Assembly (NCBI GenBank): GCA_963701675.1
Contig: OY969623.1
Coordinates: forward strand, 4,898,001-4,962,000
Source of the DNA: G963701675 sp963701675
GTDB lineage: Bacteria; Planctomycetota; Planctomycetia; Gemmatales; Gemmataceae
Reading direction: 5' to 3'
DNA length: 64,000 nucleotides
Both the position numbers and the translations under genes were made by a program. Positions 55,887 to 64,000 of this stretch are shown in pieces (positions within the stretch are counted from its first letter, which is position 1; every line of letters starts with the position of its first letter). Below the pieces are notes generated by a model, which saw only the letters and a list, made by a program, of their open reading frames with translations, searched no databases and was not told the origin of the DNA.

Positions 55887-56630
55887 TTAGCTTCGGCTGC
55901 CGAGAAGCCCATCTAGTTCGTGCTGATTGAGTTCACGAATGAGATTGCATCCCAACATGAACTGGCCGTCCGGCTGCGGCGTGAGCCGAACCACGCAGGC
56001 GAGAATGCTTAGCTTGTAGTTTCGCTCCTCCACCCGCAGCTCAAGATTCAAAAGTTTCCCGAGATCGACGGCTTCGTGGGTGAGCAGGCCGATGCCGTTA
56101 GCGGACAGGTTCACCACTTGCGCGGCTCGGGCCCTCGGCTCATCGGTTTTGACGAACTCGAAGGTCGCTTTCACGTCGCATGGAAAACGCACCCACGATC
56201 GCTGATCCTCCTCCACTGGGGCTACTCGACTGGCGCCGAAAGGCGAGAGATCTTCGGTGGAAAGCTCCGTGGCAAACGTGCAACCGACGCCCCATTCGCC
56301 TTCGCTGCTCGGTTCAACGCGAACGACATATCCGAGGACGGTGGAAACCGTGGTCCCGACATGTCCCGGAAGTTCGACGCTCAACAAAGACCCGGATTCC
56401 ACGGGACAATTCAAAAGGAAACTAATGCCGCCACGTGAAATATTGCGAACCCGCGCGGAAAGCCTGATGGCGTCGGGCTTGTTGGCCGTTTGGCACGTCG
56501 CGTCCAGATCGCAAGGGTAACGGACCCAGACTCGGCGTTCGTCCTCGATGTGGGCTTGCGCGTGATGGTCCGGCTGTGTTTTGCGCCATCCGACGGCCTG
56601 GCCAAGCGATGCAATGGTGCGCTGGAACAT
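55887..56630 (-). CDS. Tandem PilZ-domain protein
   Basis: 247 residues from the ATG at 56630. Two PilZ copies are visible. The first (about residues 28-135) has ERRVWVRYPC and NISRGGISFLL. The second (about 140-240) has QRSWVRFPC and NLSANGIGLLT. Both keep an R-x-x-x-R and N-x-S-x-x-G-I pattern for c-di-GMP binding, although the first Arg of the second copy is only partly conserved. The frame upstream to 56789 is weak. No output domain is attached, so it may act by protein contacts. Confidence 0.82.
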   Translation of the reverse strand: MFQRTIASLGQAVGWRKTQPDHHAQAHIEDERRVWVRYPCDLDATCQTANKPDAIRLSARVRNISRGGISFLLNCPVESGSLLSVELPGHVGTTVSTVLGYVVRVEPSSEGEWGVGCTFATELSTEDLSPFGASRVAPVEEDQRSWVRFPCDVKATFEFVKTDEPRARAAQVVNLSANGIGLLTHEAVDLGKLLNLELRVEERNYKLSILACVVRLTPQPDGQFMLGCNLIRELNQHELDGLLGSRS

Positions 56631-56750
56631 AGGTGCAGAATCCGCAAGTGTACGTGGTAAATCCGCGCAAGCGTAGGTCAGATGAGGGGCTATGTCAAGG
56701 AATCGGCGAACAGACCATTCTTCCCTGCCAACATTGCGGGTCGAGAATCG

Positions 56751-56804
56751 TAGACCACACACTCCGTGTGCCGCGTGCAACCCGCACACGGAGTGTGCGG
56801 TCTA
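56751..56804. repeat. Nested palindromic element (CACACTCCGTGTG type)
   Basis: Arms 56751-56771 and 56784-56804 pair at 20 of 21 positions around a 12-base loop. Each arm has an inner hairpin CACACTCCGTGTG. It lies 3' of lpxI and has the same architecture as 6774-6845, 9849-9907 and 59914-59976, but a different sequence. Confidence 0.85.
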
Positions 56805-56834
56805 CTTTGTTCCCTCCGTCATGGCGAAAGCGTT

Positions 56835-57698
56835 CTAGGCACAGGACGGTGCATTCTCCAGCGCAACGATTGCGATCCCCAAGCGGTCCGCCAGCGCCAC
56901 CGTTTCCCCTTGATCGACAACGATGGTCTTATCCGCCTCAATGGCCAGTACCCGACCGCCTGCTCGATGAATGCGCTCGACGGTCGAGCAACCCACGGTC
57001 GGAACGTCGAAGCGCATGTCTTGTTGCGGCTTGGCAACCTTGACCACGACGAAGCCGCCGTAAGGACACAGTGCGCCGGCACGATCGATCGCCTGGTCAG
57101 TCCCTTCAATGGCTTCGACGGCAAGAACGGCGCGGTCCTTGACGGCCACGCTCTGGCCCACGTCCAGACGGCCCATCTCCTTGGCGAGATGCCAACCCAG
57201 GGCAATGTCCTTTTCTTCGGCGCGCGTCGGCGCACGGCGCGTCAGCAGACCCGGTCGTGCGAGTAGTTCCGGGCACATATCAAGGGCCGAGGCGAATTGA
57301 ATTCCGTCGATGGCGAACTCCTTGATAACGCCGAGCAGAAACGTGTCGTCTCGATTGTCGGGTCTTCGCCGCGAGTACCAAAAGCGAACGCCGCGCCAAT
57401 CAGGCCAAAGGCGAAAGATTCGCCACGGCGTAAACATGACGGTCTTGTGAATCTTGCCCGCCATCACGATCTGGCGGATCTGCTCCCTGCGGAACAGTCG
57501 GATCATGCGTCCCAATTGTGCGACTCCGGCCCAATGGAGTCGTTCCACCAGGTTCGCCAGTTCGTGCGATGCTTCTCCGCGGATGCCGACACACACGACG
57601 GGAATGCCCATCTGTCGGGCGGCCTCGGCGAAAATGATGGGAAATCGGCCACCACCCGCGAGCAGACCGACGCGCGTGCATTCAAGCGGCTGCGTCAT
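56835..57698 (-). CDS. lpxI: LpxI-type UDP-2,3-diacylglucosamine hydrolase
   Basis: 287 residues. VGLLAGGGRFPIIFAEAARQ, VMAGKIHKTVMF and the C-terminal CPYGGFVVVKVAKPQQDMRF with PTVGCSTVERI match DUF1009/LpxI. It makes lipid X from UDP-2,3-diacylglucosamine in lipid A synthesis, in the cytoplasm or at the membrane, and replaces LpxH in many phyla. The gene overlaps the end of lpxD by 17 bases on the same strand, so both form an operon. A palindrome lies downstream. Confidence 0.9.
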   Translation of the reverse strand: MTQPLECTRVGLLAGGGRFPIIFAEAARQMGIPVVCVGIRGEASHELANLVERLHWAGVAQLGRMIRLFRREQIRQIVMAGKIHKTVMFTPWRIFRLWPDWRGVRFWYSRRRPDNRDDTFLLGVIKEFAIDGIQFASALDMCPELLARPGLLTRRAPTRAEEKDIALGWHLAKEMGRLDVGQSVAVKDRAVLAVEAIEGTDQAIDRAGALCPYGGFVVVKVAKPQQDMRFDVPTVGCSTVERIHRAGGRVLAIEADKTIVVDQGETVALADRLGIAIVALENAPSCA

Positions 57699-58712
57699 CG
57701 GCGAGGCCCAAGTGTTGCTTGATACGGCGGATATCGCGGCGAATTTCGGGCAACCGCTCGAGAGTTACCAGAATCCGTTTTTGTTCACTTACCGGAGTGG
57801 CGGGCGAACCGAGCATCTGTTGTCCCGCCGGCACATCCTTGGTCACTCCCGCCTGGGCGCCGATCATCACCTGGTCGCCGATACGGACGTGACCCACGAT
57901 TCCCACCTGGCCGGCCACGACGACGTAATTCCCGGTGGTGCTAGATCCCGCCATGCCCATTTGGCTCACCAAGAGGTTATGACGGCCGACGGCACAGTTG
58001 TGGCCAATCTGCACCAGGTTGTCGATCTTGGTGCCGGCGCCGATTCGCGTTGCCTGAAAGGTGCCGCGGTCGATGGTGGTGCACGCGCCGATTTCCACAT
58101 CGTCGCCGATTTCGACGTGTCCGAGCTGCGGGACTTTGACGTGCCGGCCGTCGTGCGTTCGATAGCCGAAGCCGTCGGCGCCCAGAACGGAGTTCGCATG
58201 GACCATCACGCGGTCGCCGAGAATGGTGCCGTCGTAAAGGACTACGTTTGGATACAGGACCACGTCGTCGCCGATGCGGCACGATCGGCCGATGACTACG
58301 CCGCTGTGGATTCGACAGCGGGCGCCGACAACGCACCCCTCGGCAATGACGGCGAACGGGTGAATGCTGGGTTCGACTCCGATGGTAGCGGTGGGGTCGA
58401 TACTCGCCAAGGGATCGATGCCGCGCGGCGGCAATTCCGCGCACCGTGAAGCTGCCGCACGATGACGGCAAAGGCAGTGAGAGCATCGCTCACTCGAATC
58501 GTCGGCAGGCCGTTTCCGGAGAGTCCGTCGGGCAGTACCACGGCTGATGCCCGAGTGCGATGGAGCGCTGCGGCGTGTCTTTCATCCTCGACGAACGTGA
58601 TGTGCCCGGATTCCGCCTCCGCTAACGCGCGCGCTCCGGTGATGAAAATGTCGCCGTCGCCGACGAGTTCGCCGGAAACCAGGTCGGCCAGTTGTCGCAG
58701 AGTCACAGTCAC
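57682..58712 (-). CDS. lpxD: UDP-3-O-acylglucosamine N-acyltransferase (frameshift)
   Basis: The first frame starts at a GTG at 58712 (AAGGA upstream) with VTVTLRQLADLVSGELVGDG and FVEDERHAAALHRTRASAVV, the N-terminal uridine-binding domain. It breaks after QLHGAR. The second frame resumes at LPPRGIDPLASIDPTATIG and encodes the left-handed beta-helix hexapeptides, with IDNLVQIGHNCAVGRHNLLV holding the catalytic His. Adding one G/C at 58437-58438 gives 343 residues, the normal LpxD length. It adds the N-linked acyl chain in lipid A synthesis. Confidence 0.92.
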
Positions 58713-58801
58713 CCTTGGCCGTCCTTTCGTCCGTGAAAGACGCGCTCCTGCTGGCATACCGGTAGGGATTCCGGCGAGGCGACATCTTAATCGAGACCGG
58801 A

Positions 58802-59890
58802 TTAGTGGGCAATGCGAGTTTGGCCAGTGGTGGTTTCTGGGTAATCGCCTGATACAGCCTCCGGAAAAAGCCGTTTCGCATTCCCGTAGTAAATGCTTTC
58901 CAACACATCCTGCGACAGGGCAAGCCCGCGCAGCAGCGGCGTCGTCGCTTCACCGGCTAAAGGCGTGTAGTCCTTGTCGGCGATCGGGCTTCGGCCCTCC
59001 CAATCACTCTCCCAAAGCGTCCGCTGGCACCAATAGCGACTTACATAGTGATCGCGGGACAGCCCATGGCGTGTAACCAGGTCCGTTCCGAAAAGAAACC
59101 GCTGCGGATGCCGGCTAATCAGACCATGCACTTCGTCTCGTTGTGCGGACACTTCGCGCACCTGCCACTTGGTGGCGCTCGTGTCGAAATAAAGGTGGGG
59201 ATAACGCTCGAGTAATTCTTCAAGGTGGTCGGGGTGCTCGGGGTCGCCACCCATGTGGGCGCCGATCCAGATGATTTCCGGAAATGCTTCGAGCATCTGA
59301 ATGAAGTCGCGGTAATGCTCGGCCTTGATGCCATACTTCGCCGAATCGGCATAGGTTGTTCGAAACCATACGTCCGGGTCACCAACGTGAACCATGATGA
59401 CCCGGATGCCGGCAGCGTATGCCCGGCGCGCCACTTCAATCCGCCATGGCGCGTTTACGAATAGGCCACGGTCCCGGCCGCGCGGCGCCGACCAGAACTT
59501 GAGAAGCTCAATCTTGGCCGCGAGAAACCGGTCAAGCAGCCGATACGCTACATCGTCGGAATCGCCGCGCTGCTTGATGATCGATCCGTTGAAACCGAGC
59601 CTGCCGCCGAATCGTTCGCGCAACGGCTCGATGTCGTCAGGGGGACACATCGAATACGTCTTCACGACGCCAAATGTTTCGGCGACGTTGAACATGGTCG
59701 CCGCCTGATCCATGCTAGCACCGGGTCCCGTTCCCAGCGGCGCCCCATCCGCAGGGTCTGCGGCACGAGTCTGGAAGACGTGAGCGTGAATGTCGATGAT
59801 GGGGCCGGAGTAGCGAAAATGGCGGCGATCGGCGTAGTCAATGCCGGTGACGTTGTATTCCGGGGGCACGACAGCGCCAACGTCGTTCAT
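58802..59890 (-). CDS. Amidohydrolase-related protein
   Basis: 362 residues. The metal site motif GPIIDIHAHVFQTR (H-x-H) is near residue 32. VIMVHVGDPDVW, IWIGAHMGGDPEHPDHL and RFLFGTDLV carry the further His and Asp ligands of amidohydrolase family 2 (COG2159-type) TIM barrels. It could hydrolyse or decarboxylate an unknown small molecule. It stands upstream of lpxD on the same strand with a 90-base gap, probably a separate transcript. The next gene upstream is separated by a palindrome. Confidence 0.83.
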   Translation of the reverse strand: MNDVGAVVPPEYNVTGIDYADRRHFRYSGPIIDIHAHVFQTRAADPADGAPLGTGPGASMDQAATMFNVAETFGVVKTYSMCPPDDIEPLRERFGGRLGFNGSIIKQRGDSDDVAYRLLDRFLAAKIELLKFWSAPRGRDRGLFVNAPWRIEVARRAYAAGIRVIMVHVGDPDVWFRTTYADSAKYGIKAEHYRDFIQMLEAFPEIIWIGAHMGGDPEHPDHLEELLERYPHLYFDTSATKWQVREVSAQRDEVHGLISRHPQRFLFGTDLVTRHGLSRDHYVSRYWCQRTLWESDWEGRSPIADKDYTPLAGEATTPLLRGLALSQDVLESIYYGNAKRLFPEAVSGDYPETTTGQTRIAH

Positions 59891-59913
59891 GATAGGCGTC
59901 CAATAAACAGGAC

Positions 59914-59976
59914 GTTTAGCCGCCGCTCTCGGAGCGGCGTGATTAGTCCGCGCCGCTCCGAGAGCGGCGGCTAAAC
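59914..59976. repeat. Nested palindromic element (TTTAGCCGCCGCTC type)
   Basis: Arms 59914-59939 and 59951-59976 are perfect 26-base inverted copies around an 11-base loop. Each arm contains an inner hairpin CCGCTC-TCG-GAGCGG. The element lies between the DinB gene end and the amidohydrolase gene start. Architecture matches the elements at 6.8, 9.8 and 56.8 kb, but the sequence differs. Confidence 0.88.
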
Positions 59977-59979
59977 AAA

Positions 59980-60474
59980 CTAGAACAACACCGGCTTGCC
60001 GAGCTTCCGTCGCACCACGGTAAACTGACCCGCATGCATCAAAGTGTGGTCGGATTGCAGAATGAACATCGCCCCGAGTGTGGGTGCGTACTTTGCCATG
60101 TCGCCGACGCTCGGCTTATCGAGATCGGCGTCGGTCAGTTTCTCCAATGTGGAAAGGGTGGCGCCGCGAACTTTTACAAACAACTCCAGATACCCATCCT
60201 TGGTGGCGAACCCCTTCGGCGGATCGGTTTTGGCCGTGGCCTTCGAATGTTGCTCCACAAACCCGTCGGGCAACTCAGGAAACTTCTCTTGTGGAAACTC
60301 CTTGCTCATCATCGCTCGTTCGGCGTAGATCATATGCCCGAGCTGCCAGGCTATGTGGTTCGCTTCGGGCACCGGCCGAACCAACAGGTCGGCATCCGAA
60401 AGATCGGCCAAATACATTTTCAGCATGTACTGTGTCGACTTGAGAGCGTGAGCAATGGCGCCTGTGCCGGTCAT
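59980..60474 (-). CDS. DinB family protein
   Basis: 164 residues, a four-helix bundle. The metal-binding His residues fit DinB: ANHIAWQLGHMIYAER (about residues 38-53) and SDHTLMHAGQFTVVRRKLGK near the C-terminus (H-x-x-x-H). The family is linked to thiol transfer and stress response; the substrate is unknown. This is the second DinB-like gene in the window (the other is at 37988), but the two are only distantly similar. Divergent from sbcD. Confidence 0.83.
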   Translation of the reverse strand: MTGTGAIAHALKSTQYMLKMYLADLSDADLLVRPVPEANHIAWQLGHMIYAERAMMSKEFPQEKFPELPDGFVEQHSKATAKTDPPKGFATKDGYLELFVKVRGATLSTLEKLTDADLDKPSVGDMAKYAPTLGAMFILQSDHTLMHAGQFTVVRRKLGKPVLF

Positions 60475-60617
60475 GGTTTCCTCCGATGCTGTCGGCGAAG
60501 GGAATCAGCGAGCCGACACATGCCGGCTTCTCTGATTCTAGATATAAGCCGATGGGACTCAGAAGGAAACTGCCGACCTCGACGGGCGTCGACCCTGCGG
60601 TCACAATGGACTCTACG

Positions 60618-61832
60618 ATGAGAATACTCCACACCGCGGACTGGCACTTGGGCGATCGGCTCGGGCGAATCGACCGCACCACCGAACTGCAAGAAACCAT
60701 CGCGCACATCGCGCGCCTTTGCCTGGACGAAAAGGTCGACGTCCTGCTGATCGCCGGCGATCTATTCAGTGACCGCTGTCGGTCCGATAGCCTGCGCGCT
60801 TCGGTCGAGCATTTAGCAAACGTGTTTCTTCCCTTCCTGCTTAAGGGCGGAACGATTTTGGCGGTCACGGGCAACCACGACAACGATACGTTTTGTCAGA
60901 CCGTCCGCCACGTTATGAACCTGGCTGCGCCGTCCGCGTTCGTACCAGGAAGCACACTGCCGCGCGGTCGGTTTTTCTTGGCCGCGGAGCCGACTCTCCT
61001 TCGCCTGCACGGCGACGACGGTCCGGTGCAGTTCGTATTGATGCCTTACCCCACGCCGAGTCGTTATCTTGAGATGGGTTCGTATCGCTACCAGGACCTG
61101 GAAGAGAAAAACCGGGCTTTGCAAACTGCCTTCTCGGGAAAACTCGAGGCCCTGCGACGATCGGCCGAGTTCTTGCCGGACGCACCGGCGATATTGGTTG
61201 CGCACTTGCATGTCACCGGCGCCATCACGCCGAATCTGTTTCGCATTACGGAAGAAGAAGACATCGTTATCCCGTCGACGTCGCTCGCTTCCGACTGGGC
61301 CTATGTCGCATTGGGTCACATCCATAGCCCACAGTCCCTTACCGGGCCGCACGTTCGCTACTCCGGCAGCATCGCCCGGTTGGACCTCGGCGAACGAAAT
61401 GACAACAAAGGCGTGGTGTTGTTCGATATGGGCGCGGACGGCTGCACCGAAGAGCCGCGGTTTATTCCTCTTAACACTCGACCCATCTACGCCGTGAATA
61501 TTGCCAGCCCGCGGCTCGACATTCCTCAGCTCCGCAATCGTCATCCCGACGCCGCAAACGCCTTGGTTCAGTACCACGTAACCTACGAGGCGGGCAAAGA
61601 CCTGCTGAACGAGATTCTGGCCCAGATCGATGAGATTTTTCCCCATTGGTATGACCGAAGCTGGCATGAAATCGGCGAACTGAGCCTGAATGCCGGAGGG
61701 ACCGTTGCATCGGCGCCGGCGCAGAGTCTACGCGATTCCGTAACCGGTTACTTGGCGCAGCGCCTGGACGGCCACGCCGACCGGCGGGAAATTCTCGCAC
61801 TCGCACAAGCTCTTCTCGAGGACGAGGAATGA
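60618..61832 (+). CDS. sbcD: Exonuclease SbcD/Mre11-like
   Basis: 404 residues from the ATG at 60618 (MRILHTADWHLGD); an in-frame ATG at 60606 is possible. The metallophosphatase motifs are in order: DWHLGD, AGDLFSD, TGNHDND, VAHLHVTG, GHIHS. It is the nuclease subunit of the SbcCD complex that opens hairpins and processes DNA ends. Its stop overlaps the sbcC start (ATGA). The many DNA palindromes in this genome make the hairpin-cutting complex a relevant neighbour, but no direct link is shown. Confidence 0.9.
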   Translation: MRILHTADWHLGDRLGRIDRTTELQETIAHIARLCLDEKVDVLLIAGDLFSDRCRSDSLRASVEHLANVFLPFLLKGGTILAVTGNHDNDTFCQTVRHVMNLAAPSAFVPGSTLPRGRFFLAAEPTLLRLHGDDGPVQFVLMPYPTPSRYLEMGSYRYQDLEEKNRALQTAFSGKLEALRRSAEFLPDAPAILVAHLHVTGAITPNLFRITEEEDIVIPSTSLASDWAYVALGHIHSPQSLTGPHVRYSGSIARLDLGERNDNKGVVLFDMGADGCTEEPRFIPLNTRPIYAVNIASPRLDIPQLRNRHPDAANALVQYHVTYEAGKDLLNEILAQIDEIFPHWYDRSWHEIGELSLNAGGTVASAPAQSLRDSVTGYLAQRLDGHADRREILALAQALLEDEE

Positions 61833-64000
61833 TCCCACGCCGAATCCTCATGAAGGGTTTTCTTTCCTATCGCGACGAGCAAGTTCTCACTTTCGACGGT
61901 CACTCGCTGTGGATTCTGACCGGGCCGAACGGGAGCGGCAAGTCGGCGATCTTTGACGCGGTTACGTTTGCCCTGTTCGGACATCACCGCGGCGGAAAAC
62001 TAAATGCCCGCGACTTGATCCATCGCGGCAGCGACGGACTTGTCGTCGAGTTTGATTTTCAGTTGGATACCCGCCTTTTCCGAGCCAAGCGGACACTCAA
62101 AAGCAACGCTCGCGGCACCCGGCAAATCAGTCAATGGACCGACGCCGCCGAGTGGCAAGCCGTGCCGGATACTAGCGCGGAGACCGGATTCAGCAAGTGG
62201 ATTCGCGAACACATCGGTCTGAACTACGAGACGTTCACGTCATCCGTTCTGCTCCTTCAAGGTCAGGCGGAAAAGTTATTGTCGGCCGATCCCGCAGACC
62301 GCTTCAAGGTGCTCGCCGGCATCGTCGATTTGGGACGATTGCAGCGGCTGCATGAAACCGCAGAGGCCAAGCGCCGCGCGGCAGCGCAGTGCGTCGACTT
62401 ATTCGAAAAGCAACTCGCCGGTGTGCTCGCCGTGCGCGACGATGAGCTTGTCGAAGCGGAGTCGCGCATTGCAGAAGCGGACCGGGCCAAGCAACAAACT
62501 CTCGAAGAAGTGGAGCGTATCCAGCGTCTCGAAGTGGAAGCGGAACAGACCGGCAAGCTGCAGCAGCGACTCACCGAAGTCCGATTGGACCTTGGCCGCG
62601 CCGAGCAACTACTTGAGAAGTCCGTCACGATAGATCGAGACTGGCGCCGAGTCACGGAACTGAGGCTGGTGCTGCCACACTTGGAAACCATCGCAACGAT
62701 GCAAGGCCGAGTTGCAGAAACGCAGAACGCCATAACGCAATTAGAAACCCGACAGCAAGACGTTGCTAACCGCCTACAGCAGGTGGAAGGTCGGCTTCGC
62801 CCGCTCATTCAGGATCGTGAGGAACTACGGCAATCGACCGCAAGGCTATTCGACGAACACGAGGCGGCCCAACAACGCCTTCGTTTACATTTCGAAACGG
62901 ACAACGGCACGGAACTTGTGGAATCGATGGAAGAAACGAGGCGCGAACACCTCGTGGCCGTGCAACAGGTCACCGAAGCGGAAACCCTTCGACGTGAGGC
63001 GAAGAGCCGGGTGGACAATCTCCACACGCTTGCCGGGACCACCGAGTGCCGACTCTGCGGGCAATCGCTTACCGCTGAGCACATTGAACACGAACAAGAT
63101 CTGCGCAAGTCGGAATTTGTAACGGCTGACCGGTGCTTCACCCGCGCTAATGAAGCATTGCAGGCAGTGGCGAAAACCTTGGAATCCGCAAAGAAGCGAC
63201 ACGATGCCGCTACGGCACAGCGTGTGGCAGTGCGCGCGGAGCTTATCAAGAATGAGGCCACCCTTTGTGAGATATTGAATCGGCAGCGTTCCAAGCTTCA
63301 GACGCAACAAGATCAGATCGATCTTGCCGATGCGGAACGCCGAAAAGCCGCCGATGCACTCGCCGAAGGAAGCCGACAGCTAAGCGAACACAAGACAAAA
63401 TGCTCGAGCGCCCAGGAAGTCATTACTTGCACAGTGGGTTCGTTGCCTCTTTCATGGCGAGAGCATGTGGCCTCCATCACGGCCGAAAACGTGTCGCGAT
63501 TTCAGAGTGAGCTCCGCGAACTAGAAGCACGCGGTGTTGAGAATCAAGCCCGCGCTTTGGAAGGCGCACGCGGCGCCGTCGAGTTTCATCGGCGGCAAAT
63601 GGCAGACTTGGAGCACTCGCTCACGGCGTTTTCGGAGGCAGCACGATCCGGCGCCGACGTATTACGAAAACGCCTGATCGCCGCTCGGCAAGAACTCAGC
63701 GCCAGGGAACGCGTCTTGGTTCAGACGCGCGAAGAGCAATCGCGTCTATTGCACCAGAAGACGCGGCGTGCGGAGCTGGAGGAACAGGCTCGCGCCGCCG
63801 ACCGCTGCGCCGTCCTTTACAGAACCCTGTCGGAATTATTGGGCCGGAAAGGCTTGCAACTGCACCAGGTCCGCAAGGCGGAGCGAGGCATCATCGATTT
63901 TGCCAACCAGGTGCTGGACCGCCTATCCAGCGGCCGCTTTTTCCTTCGACTCTGCAGCGATAGTGACCAGAACTCAGACCAGGCGTTTCACATGGAGGCG
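61829..64000 (+). CDS. sbcC: SbcC/Rad50-like ATPase (partial at 3' end)
   Basis: The frame is open from the ATG at 61829 to the window edge (724 codons). Walker A GPNGSGKS is at residues 32-39. The Q-loop region LLLQGQAEKLL follows, then a long coiled coil with the zinc-hook motif CRLCGQ at residues 407-412 and a second coiled coil. The C-terminal nucleotide-binding half (signature and Walker B) starts at about KAERGIIDFANQVLDRLSSG and is cut by the edge. It forms the SMC-like partner of SbcD. Confidence 0.93.
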   Translation, partial: MIPRRILMKGFLSYRDEQVLTFDGHSLWILTGPNGSGKSAIFDAVTFALFGHHRGGKLNARDLIHRGSDGLVVEFDFQLDTRLFRAKRTLKSNARGTRQISQWTDAAEWQAVPDTSAETGFSKWIREHIGLNYETFTSSVLLLQGQAEKLLSADPADRFKVLAGIVDLGRLQRLHETAEAKRRAAAQCVDLFEKQLAGVLAVRDDELVEAESRIAEADRAKQQTLEEVERIQRLEVEAEQTGKLQQRLTEVRLDLGRAEQLLEKSVTIDRDWRRVTELRLVLPHLETIATMQGRVAETQNAITQLETRQQDVANRLQQVEGRLRPLIQDREELRQSTARLFDEHEAAQQRLRLHFETDNGTELVESMEETRREHLVAVQQVTEAETLRREAKSRVDNLHTLAGTTECRLCGQSLTAEHIEHEQDLRKSEFVTADRCFTRANEALQAVAKTLESAKKRHDAATAQRVAVRAELIKNEATLCEILNRQRSKLQTQQDQIDLADAERRKAADALAEGSRQLSEHKTKCSSAQEVITCTVGSLPLSWREHVASITAENVSRFQSELRELEARGVENQARALEGARGAVEFHRRQMADLEHSLTAFSEAARSGADVLRKRLIAARQELSARERVLVQTREEQSRLLHQKTRRAELEEQARAADRCAVLYRTLSELLGRKGLQLHQVRKAERGIIDFANQVLDRLSSGRFFLRLCSDSDQNSDQAFHMEA

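Overview
The window looks like a chromosome segment of a planctomycete, most likely of the Gemmatales/Gemmataceae type. This is inferred from three tandem DUF1559 pseudopilin-like genes, a two-subunit glycine decarboxylase (gcvPA/gcvPB), an SBBP-repeat surface protein with an N-terminal LEPRLPPGD-type motif, large MoxR/VWA clusters, PilZ proteins, lipid A genes (lpxD, lpxI), and moderate GC content with long gene-free spacers full of palindromes. No phage, insertion sequence or CRISPR array is visible.

Layout. 1-2.1 kb: a Tad/Flp pilus minor-pilin set (TadE, TadE, TadG) on the minus strand, cut by the window edge. 2.3-9 kb: small minus-strand genes (GNAT, DUF2007, PilZ-STAS), tRNA-Ala(CGC), a decayed lipoprotein-like pseudogene, a group 2 sigma-70 factor and ribosomal protein S1. 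9-18 kb: an SBBP beta-propeller surface protein, a VapBC-like pair, trpG, a sugar phosphate isomerase, a multi-pass membrane protein and an outer-membrane-like protein. 18.7-31 kb: one tightly packed eight-gene plus-strand operon (coiled-coil membrane protein, MoxR ATPase, membrane protein, ABC ATPase, ABC permease, DUF58, and two VWA proteins). 31-37 kb: a GT-C-like membrane protein and three tandem DUF1559 genes ending in a clear terminator. 37-40 kb: rpiA, a DinB protein and a two-gene HEPN module.

39-46.5 kb is a complete glycine cleavage operon on the minus strand: gcvT, gcvH, a Uma2-type nuclease gene, gcvPA, gcvPB, a lipoate ligase and a DUF1559/membrane protein. 46.6-51.6 kb holds a lone HEPN gene, a TlpA-like lipoprotein, and a dksA-like/lspA/scpA row followed by an oxidoreductase. 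51.7-56.6 kb holds a histidine kinase with an NtrC-type regulator, tryptophanase and a double-PilZ protein. 56.8-64 kb holds lpxD-lpxI, an amidohydrolase, a DinB protein and sbcD-sbcC, which is cut by the window edge.

Two patterns stand out. First, seven conserved genes (S1, a TIM-barrel isomerase, a DUF1559 gene, a DUF1559/membrane gene, gcvT, a TlpA lipoprotein, lpxD) each carry one apparent single-base frameshift. Most lie in short G or C runs, which points to base-calling errors in the assembly rather than gene loss. Second, several spacers, and one coding sequence, carry nested palindromes: two inverted arms that each contain their own small palindrome. They have different sequences but the same architecture and look like REP/BIME-type elements. 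The most open biological questions are those palindromes, the unnamed gene plus HEPN pair at 38.5-39.3 kb, and the ABC exporter inside the MoxR/VWA operon.
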